The position numbers were made by a program, and so were the translations under genes. From Zymomonas sp. (GTDB lineage Bacteria > Pseudomonadota > Alphaproteobacteria > Sphingomonadales > Sphingomonadaceae), in contig JAIYAJ010000601.1 of the NCBI GenBank assembly GCA_027489105.1, positions 1 through 18,136 of the forward strand: a stretch of DNA of 18,136 nt, read 5' to 3'. This document shows positions 13,279 to 18,136 of this stretch, piece by piece. The notes under the pieces were generated by a model. That model saw nothing but the letters and a program-made list of their open reading frames with translations, was not told where the DNA came from and did no database searches. Every line of letters begins with the position of its first letter. The stretch's first letter is position 1.

Positions 13279-16200
13279 TGGCTTATGATGACATCCTGTT
13301 TGAGTCGTCCGGCCCGCCGCAGGTCGACTGGCTGAAGCCCGACGCGCCCCTTACCGAGCAGGGTAATGACGAGCCGGGCTTCCTGGGTGACCTGGGCCGC
13401 GCGACGGTCGCCGGCGCTTACGGCGTGGCGAGCGCGCTGGGCGGTGCAGGCGAGTACCTGCAGGGCGGTGCCGAGGAAGGTTCCGTCGCCACGAGCCTGC
13501 GCGAGTTCGGCAATGAGGGCGCAGAAGCCTGGTCGGGCTCCATGTCGAAGCGCGGCCAGCGTGAGCTTCAGGCTGGCTTCATCGAGGGCGACACGATCTG
13601 GGATCAGGGTGTCAGCGGGGCGGTGCGCTCGCTCGCGCTGAAGACCGGCTCCAGCATACCCAGCCTCGTTGCGTCCGTGCTGCCTGGTGGCATCATCGCC
13701 GCGGGCCTGCGCGGCGCAGCGGGTGCGGCTGTCGGTACGGTGGCTGGCGGTAGCGTCGACGCCGCCATTTCAGGCGGAAGTTTGTTTGAGGAGATCCAGT
13801 CCGGCATCCTCAAGTCACCCGACGCCCAGCTCCAGAGTCAGAGCGAGCTCTACGCCGAGCTGCGCGCCCGGGGCATGAGCGAGGACGAAGCCAAGCGCGA
13901 GCTGGTCGACTTCGCGAACGGCTCCAAGCCCTTGATTGTCGCCGCCATCGCTGCCGGCACGTCGGCGTTCGGCCTCGAAGGCTTCGTCGCTGGCCTGATG
14001 GCAGGAGGTGGCAGCAGGGGTATCGCCCGGAGCGCGCTGCGCGGCGCCACCGGCGAGGCCGCGCAGGAGTTTATTCAGAGCGGCGCCGAGAGCGCTCTTA
14101 CCCAGCAGGGTAAGGTCGACACCAACCGCGCCAGCGAGATCAACTGGCTCGAAGTGCTCGACAAGGCGCTCGAAGGCGCCGCCGTGGGCGGTGTGCTCGG
14201 TGGCGCTGTCGGTGGTGTGCTGGGGCGCGGTGAACGCGAGCAGCCGCCCCCGCCGGCGGACCCCACCCAGCCTGGCGCCAAGCCTGGTGAAACTCCCCCG
14301 CCCGCTGACATCGCTGTCAACCCGGAGCTCGAGGAGGACGTCGACATCGAGGAGGAAGCCCCGGTGGCTACCTCTCCGGCTGTCGACCCCGACCAGCAGG
14401 TGGCGATCACAGCCGCCACGCAGACCGCTGCGCCGGCCGCCCCCGCCGAGCTCGATACCAACGCGCTGATCGAAGAGGTGCGCGGCGAGCTCGCCAACGT
14501 GCGCGCGGGCATCGAGACCCTGGGCCCGGAAGGCGTGTCCTCCGCGGAGCAGGCCGCTCTGCAGCCCGACACCATCACGCCTCAGATCGACGAGGTGAAG
14601 ACACAGCTGCGCCAGGTGCGGGACCAGATCCCCCCGGCCGCAGCGAACGAGGTCCAGCCCCCGGTAGTGCCAGCACAGCCCACGTTGGCGGCGCCGGAGG
14701 CGGGAAAGTCGCTGGAACTGAGCCAAACTCCTCAGGCTCCAGCGGCGCGCTTGGCCCCCGAGGCGGCGCCTGTGGAACCGGCATCCCCCCCGCCGGAACC
14801 GCAGGCGCCTGCCCCGGTCAAGCAGCCGACGCTCCGTCGCGGCGCGGCGATCCAGAATAAGGTCGGTGGCGAGGCTGACGCCGACGCGGTCGAGGGCTAC
14901 GGCGCCCCGGCCTGGATGAAGTACGTCGCTCGCACGGCCAAGGCCATGGGCGAGGCGGCCCCTCAGGCTGTGCGCGATGCCAACGACCGCCTTGCCGAGC
15001 GCGAGAAGCTGCCCAAGCGCGACCCGCGCAAGAAGCGCTACGACACCGAGCTCGAGCAGCTGCGTCAGCAGTACGTCGCCGAGCTGCGCCAGCGCGACAA
15101 GGCGCGGCGGGAGTCGTTCGAGCGGGCGGATGCGGGCGGTGATAGCGACACCGAGATCAAGGCACGCGACGTCATCTCGCGCTTCGAGCCGGCCGCCGCC
15201 GAGACTAACAAGAAGATCGGCGAGGGCGCCCGCCGCAAGGCGGTGCAGGCCCGCTTCGAGCAGATCGTGAAAGCCGCCACGGATGCGGGCATCAAGATCC
15301 CGACCAAGGGCACGCCCAACGAGGCGCCCCACATCGGCGCGCTGCGCTACTACAACCGCATGGCGAAGGCGATCGCCGCCGGCCGCCTGTCTGCGCTCAA
15401 CCACTCCAACACGGTCGACGAGATCCTGGGCACGGACGCGCTTGTGCGTGGCGGCAACCCGGAAGCCGCGGCTGAGCTGATCAGCGTCGAGGACGGCCGC
15501 GCTGCCGCCCGCGCCGGCGCCGACGAGAACACCCTGTCCGATGAGCAGGCTCGCGAGGTCGAGGTTCAGCGCACCCAGCGTGACGCAGCCCGCGCCGGCG
15601 AGGACGAGGCGAACGTTACCGACGAGGTAAACCCGAACGCTGTCGAGGAAGTCGCTGCGGACGAGAACCCGCAGGATGAGGCAGAAGCCGAGGAGTACCT
15701 GGTTGAGGTCGGTCTGGCCCAGCCGGTGGCGCGCGTCGCGCCGGCGCCCGACGAGGATGACGGCCCGGCCTACCGCGCGTTCCAGGCGCCCAAGCGCGTC
15801 GCCGCGGTCGAGGTGTCGCGCAAGCGCTCGATCAAGCCCAAGGCGGAAGCCGCCAAGGAGGTTTCGCGCGCCAAGGTTACCCCTGAGGTAAAGCCCACGA
15901 CCACGAAGCCGGCTGCGCCGACGGACGCGCAGAAGGAGGCGGGCAACTACCGCAAGCAGCATCTCGACGTGCAGGGGCTGCCGGTCACCATCGAGACGGC
16001 CAAGGGCCAGGAGCGCTCTGGCACCGCGCCGGACGGCACGCGCTGGGCGGTCAAGATGCCCGCCGACTACGGCTATGTGAAGCGCACGCGCGGTGCCGAC
16101 GGTGACCAGATCGATGTGTATCTGGGCTCCGACCGCTCGTCCGATGTCGTGGTGCTCATCGACCAGAAGGACGCGGGGACCGGCAAGTTCGACGAGCACA

Positions 16201-18136
16201 AGGCCATGCTCGGCTTCAAGACCGTGGCCGACGCGGTCGAGGCGTACAGCAAGGGCTTCTCCGATGGGCGCGCGCAGGAGCGCGTGCAGGACGTCACGGT
16301 CATGACCATGGCCGAGTTCAAGGAGTGGCTGCGCGTCCCGCAGACGAAGCCCGCCAGCACGCAGGGTGTGGGCGACAGTGTCCTGCCGGCCACCGGCTGG
16401 GACGTGGTCGACACGGCTACCCCGCCCGTCGACGTCATCCCGCAGTACGCCACGGCGCCGCAGACGATCGCCGGCTACGCGGACGCGAGCCTGAGCCTGG
16501 CTGATCTCGACCCCCGCCGACAACAGATCCTCCGGTTGTTGGGTCCGACGCTCAGGCGCCTGGCTGGCAGTGTGCCCATCCGCGTTGTCACCTATGAGGA
16601 GATGTCGCGCGACCCGGCGGCGGTGCAGGCGATGGAGAGCGGTCGGGTGTCGTCGGTCCCGGGTGGCTACTACGCGCCGGCCACCGGCGAGATTGTGCTG
16701 CTGGATACCCGCCTGCAGACGCAGACGGCCGCGTTCGACATCTTCATCCACGAGGCGCTACACGCCGCGACCAACCGTGCCATCTACACCAACCCGAAGC
16801 ACAGGGCCCAGATCAGGGCGCTCATGGACGCGCTCGACGCTGACCTGCGCAAGCTGTCCGAGTTCACGGGTGAGCCCTACCAGCGCCCCTATGGCCTGAC
16901 CAACGAGGATGAGTTCATCTCGGAGGCGTTCTCCAACCGCGCCTTCCAGGAGCGCCTGATGCGCGCGCAGGCGCCGGCAGAGGTGCTGGCCCAGCTGCGC
17001 GGCGACCAACCCAAGGGCTTCACGCTGTGGCGCGGCTTCATCGCCATGGTGAAGCGCATGCTCGGCTTCAACGTCGTGCCCGACAGCCTGTTCGAGGGCG
17101 CGGTTCTCGTAACCGAGCAGCTGCTGGGCACCCGCACCGCGGGGCCGTGGCGTGCCAACACCAGCACGCTGCCCATGTTCTCGGCGCCCACCGGCGCCGC
17201 ACGCACCGAGGCCACCGGCGGCTGGTTCAAGCAGTTCGGCTACCGCTTCGCGCATCTCGAGTACCTGGGCCAGCGCGCTGCCGGGCTGTTTACCTATGAG
17301 GGTAAGGACCAGCTGCGTCGGCTGATCGACGCTGTGCAGCGGATCCAGCCGAAGTCGCGCGCGATCGCCGACGAAGGCCAGAAGCTCGCGGCGGAAGAGA
17401 TCGAGCTGCGCCGCAAGGACCCGGCCATGGCCGAGGCGAAGGCGCAGCTGGGCGTCGACGTGACCACGCTCAACGTCAACCTGATCGACCGCGCCGGCGT
17501 CACCAAAGACGAGCTCCTGATGGCCAACCTCCATCTGGGCAAGGACGCGGTGCGCGGCTGGCAGGCCAAGGCGAACCTGGTGCAGCTGCAGCGCCGGTTC
17601 GAGGCCCTGTCGCCTGAGGCCCGCGCGCTCTGGGCCCGTCAGACCAAGTACTACCGCGACACGCAGAACCGCATCATCGAGGCGGAACTGCGCACGCTCA
17701 TGTCCTCGCTCGGCGACAAGATCACCCCCGCGCAGGTCGATGATTTCGTGAAGCGCACGATGGCCGGCACGCTGACCGACGACGACGGCAAGGTGCTGGG
17801 CAAGACCATCTTCGACGGGCTCTCCCGCCTGCCGGCGTTCCGCAAGCTCGAGGGTACCTACTTCCCTCTGATGCGCCACGGCAGCCAGGTGGTGCAGACG
17901 CTGCTGAAGCTGGGCGACCTCAAGGGCGGCAAGCTGATCGGTAAGAACGTGGTGGAGTTCCGCGCCGCCGACGACAAGGAGGCGCGCAAGCTCGCTCGGA
18001 TCTTCGCCAGCGACACAGACGTGCCGGTCACCCAGATCACGCGGACGTTCTACCTGCGCTCGACGGGCGAGCAGCTGAGCGCGCTCAACGCCACCGGCCA
18101 GGATGTGGACGTCGCCTACCGGGTGCGCCTCAACCG
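13278..18136 (+). CDS. Giant polyvalent ejection protein: pyrophosphatase-like and metallopeptidase domains (3' truncated by window)
   Basis: The frame is open for 1619 residues and runs off the window. The N-terminal third has glycine/alanine-rich hydrophobic segments (about 125-165, 218-245, 299-320) suited to a membrane channel, then Pro-rich linkers (321-341, 452-521). A charged helical part (about 540-730) and an acidic linker (735-831) follow. Residues 889-1020 match the inorganic-pyrophosphatase-like (InPase) domain of phage polyvalent proteins: Y-G-Y-V-K-R-T-R-G-A-D-G-D-Q-I-D-V keeps Asp941, Asp943 and Asp946 of the pyrophosphatase D-x-D-P-x-D signature, with Gln for Pro. Residues about 1075-1240 are a zinc peptidase with H-E-A-L-H (1158-1162) and a downstream E-D-E-F-I-S-E-A-F, where Glu1212 or Glu1216 may be the third ligand. 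The C-terminal part is helical and has G-T-Y-F-P-L-M-R-H-G. The place matches T7 gp16. Five palindrome sites lie inside. The ATG overlaps the previous stop. Confidence 0.82.
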   Translation, partial: MAYDDILFESSGPPQVDWLKPDAPLTEQGNDEPGFLGDLGRATVAGAYGVASALGGAGEYLQGGAEEGSVATSLREFGNEGAEAWSGSMSKRGQRELQAGFIEGDTIWDQGVSGAVRSLALKTGSSIPSLVASVLPGGIIAAGLRGAAGAAVGTVAGGSVDAAISGGSLFEEIQSGILKSPDAQLQSQSELYAELRARGMSEDEAKRELVDFANGSKPLIVAAIAAGTSAFGLEGFVAGLMAGGGSRGIARSALRGATGEAAQEFIQSGAESALTQQGKVDTNRASEINWLEVLDKALEGAAVGGVLGGAVGGVLGRGEREQPPPPADPTQPGAKPGETPPPADIAVNPELEEDVDIEEEAPVATSPAVDPDQQVAITAATQTAAPAAPAELDTNALIEEVRGELANVRAGIETLGPEGVSSAEQAALQPDTITPQIDEVKTQLRQVRDQIPPAAANEVQPPVVPAQPTLAAPEAGKSLELSQTPQAPAARLAPEAAPVEPASPPPEPQAPAPVKQPTLRRGAAIQNKVGGEADADAVEGYGAPAWMKYVARTAKAMGEAAPQAVRDANDRLAEREKLPKRDPRKKRYDTELEQLRQQYVAELRQRDKARRESFERADAGGDSDTEIKARDVISRFEPAAAETNKKIGEGARRKAVQARFEQIVKAATDAGIKIPTKGTPNEAPHIGALRYYNRMAKAIAAGRLSALNHSNTVDEILGTDALVRGGNPEAAAELISVEDGRAAARAGADENTLSDEQAREVEVQRTQRDAARAGEDEANVTDEVNPNAVEEVAADENPQDEAEAEEYLVEVGLAQPVARVAPAPDEDDGPAYRAFQAPKRVAAVEVSRKRSIKPKAEAAKEVSRAKVTPEVKPTTTKPAAPTDAQKEAGNYRKQHLDVQGLPVTIETAKGQERSGTAPDGTRWAVKMPADYGYVKRTRGADGDQIDVYLGSDRSSDVVVLIDQKDAGTGKFDEHKAMLGFKTVADAVEAYSKGFSDGRAQERVQDVTVMTMAEFKEWLRVPQTKPASTQGVGDSVLPATGWDVVDTATPPVDVIPQYATAPQTIAGYADASLSLADLDPRRQQILRLLGPTLRRLAGSVPIRVVTYEEMSRDPAAVQAMESGRVSSVPGGYYAPATGEIVLLDTRLQTQTAAFDIFIHEALHAATNRAIYTNPKHRAQIRALMDALDADLRKLSEFTGEPYQRPYGLTNEDEFISEAFSNRAFQERLMRAQAPAEVLAQLRGDQPKGFTLWRGFIAMVKRMLGFNVVPDSLFEGAVLVTEQLLGTRTAGPWRANTSTLPMFSAPTGAARTEATGGWFKQFGYRFAHLEYLGQRAAGLFTYEGKDQLRRLIDAVQRIQPKSRAIADEGQKLAAEEIELRRKDPAMAEAKAQLGVDVTTLNVNLIDRAGVTKDELLMANLHLGKDAVRGWQAKANLVQLQRRFEALSPEARALWARQTKYYRDTQNRIIEAELRTLMSSLGDKITPAQVDDFVKRTMAGTLTDDDGKVLGKTIFDGLSRLPAFRKLEGTYFPLMRHGSQVVQTLLKLGDLKGGKLIGKNVVEFRAADDKEARKLARIFASDTDVPVTQITRTFYLRSTGEQLSALNATGQDVDVAYRVRLN
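13351..13366. repeat. Palindrome site 8, TTACC-GAGCAG-GGTAA
   Basis: Exact arms with a 6-base spacer, near the start of the giant gene, coding L-T-E-Q-G-N (residues about 25-30). Confidence 0.85.
14098..14113. repeat. Palindrome site 9, TTACC-CAGCAG-GGTAA
   Basis: Exact arms with a 6-base spacer, coding L-T-Q-Q-G-K. Its spacer differs from site 8 by one base. Confidence 0.85.
15616..15630. repeat. Palindrome site 10, TTACC-GACGA-GGTAA
   Basis: Exact arms with a 5-base spacer, in the acidic linker of the giant protein, coding V-T-D-E-V. Confidence 0.85.
15877..15891. repeat. Palindrome site 11, TTACC-CCTGA-GGTAA
   Basis: Exact arms with a 5-base spacer, in the Lys/Pro linker just before the pyrophosphatase-like domain, coding V-T-P-E-V. 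It is only 261 bases after site 10, the closest pair. Confidence 0.85.
17290..17305. repeat. Palindrome site 12, TTACC-TATGAG-GGTAA
   Basis: Exact arms with a 6-base spacer, in the C-terminal helical part of the giant protein, coding F-T-Y-E-G-K. Confidence 0.85.

Noticed and set aside
13815..16751. Minus-strand open frame of 978 codons opposite the giant gene
   Set aside because: It is rich in Arg, Leu, Gly and His from reading GC-rich codons backwards, shows no domain, and overlaps a plus-strand frame with clear InPase and HExxH motifs.

Overview
The window is a continuous piece of the late structural and lysis region of a tailed phage with a short tail (podovirus). All credible genes lie on the plus strand and are packed head to tail, with many stop/start overlaps (TAATG, ATGA, TGATG). 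The DNA is GC-rich (about 65% by eye). Shine-Dalgarno sites are strong, sigma-70-like promoters can be seen, and the endolysin is of the T7 amidase type. These point to a GC-rich Gram-negative host, perhaps a proteobacterium, but the sequence does not identify the host. No integrase, repressor, RNA polymerase, tRNA or CRISPR is seen, so temperate or lytic lifestyle cannot be decided here.

Layout. 1-420 is the end of the major capsid gene. 421-511 is a regulatory gap with promoter-like boxes and a long hairpin that pairs with the ribosome binding site of the next gene. 512-1342 encodes a free-standing GIY-YIG homing endonuclease. 1342-2272 holds two probable head-tail connector (adaptor) genes. 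2277-4354 holds a collagen-like tail fibre and a small fibre-associated protein. 4363-5713 is a lysis cassette: a peptidoglycan-binding plus amidase endolysin, a 39-residue lipoprotein, a Pam3-gp28-like small holin and a second multi-span holin-like protein. A host-type promoter at 5697-5726 precedes a 100-residue acidic protein and a large beta-rich tail nozzle-like protein (6110-7777). Next come a small coiled-coil protein and a GNAT-like protein (T7 gp13 position). Last are three probable ejection proteins: one with an S74 intramolecular chaperone domain (8399-9727), one with a GH24 lysozyme domain (9847-13278), and a giant protein open at the right edge (13278-18136). The giant protein combines glycine-zipper hydrophobic segments, an inorganic-pyrophosphatase-like domain and an HExxH metallopeptidase.

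How they work together. Capsid, connectors, nozzle and fibre build the particle. The ejection proteins would be delivered with the DNA, open the peptidoglycan (GH24), form a membrane channel (hydrophobic glycine-rich segments) and possibly act on host molecules (pyrophosphatase-like and peptidase domains). The endolysin, holins and lipoprotein release progeny.

The most striking unexplained signal is a family of twelve dispersed palindromes, TTACC-N5/6-GGTAA (eleven exact, one with a single mismatch), scattered over 16 kb. They occur at gene starts and ends and inside long genes. All ten sites lying inside coding sequence use the same codon phase and mostly fall in likely linkers. The set looks like binding sites for a dimeric regulator, a small RNA hairpin, or a dispersed palindromic element; the sequence alone does not decide. 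A second notable signal is the structured leader of the homing endonuclease gene, which resembles the RBS-sequestering control known for T4 I-TevI.
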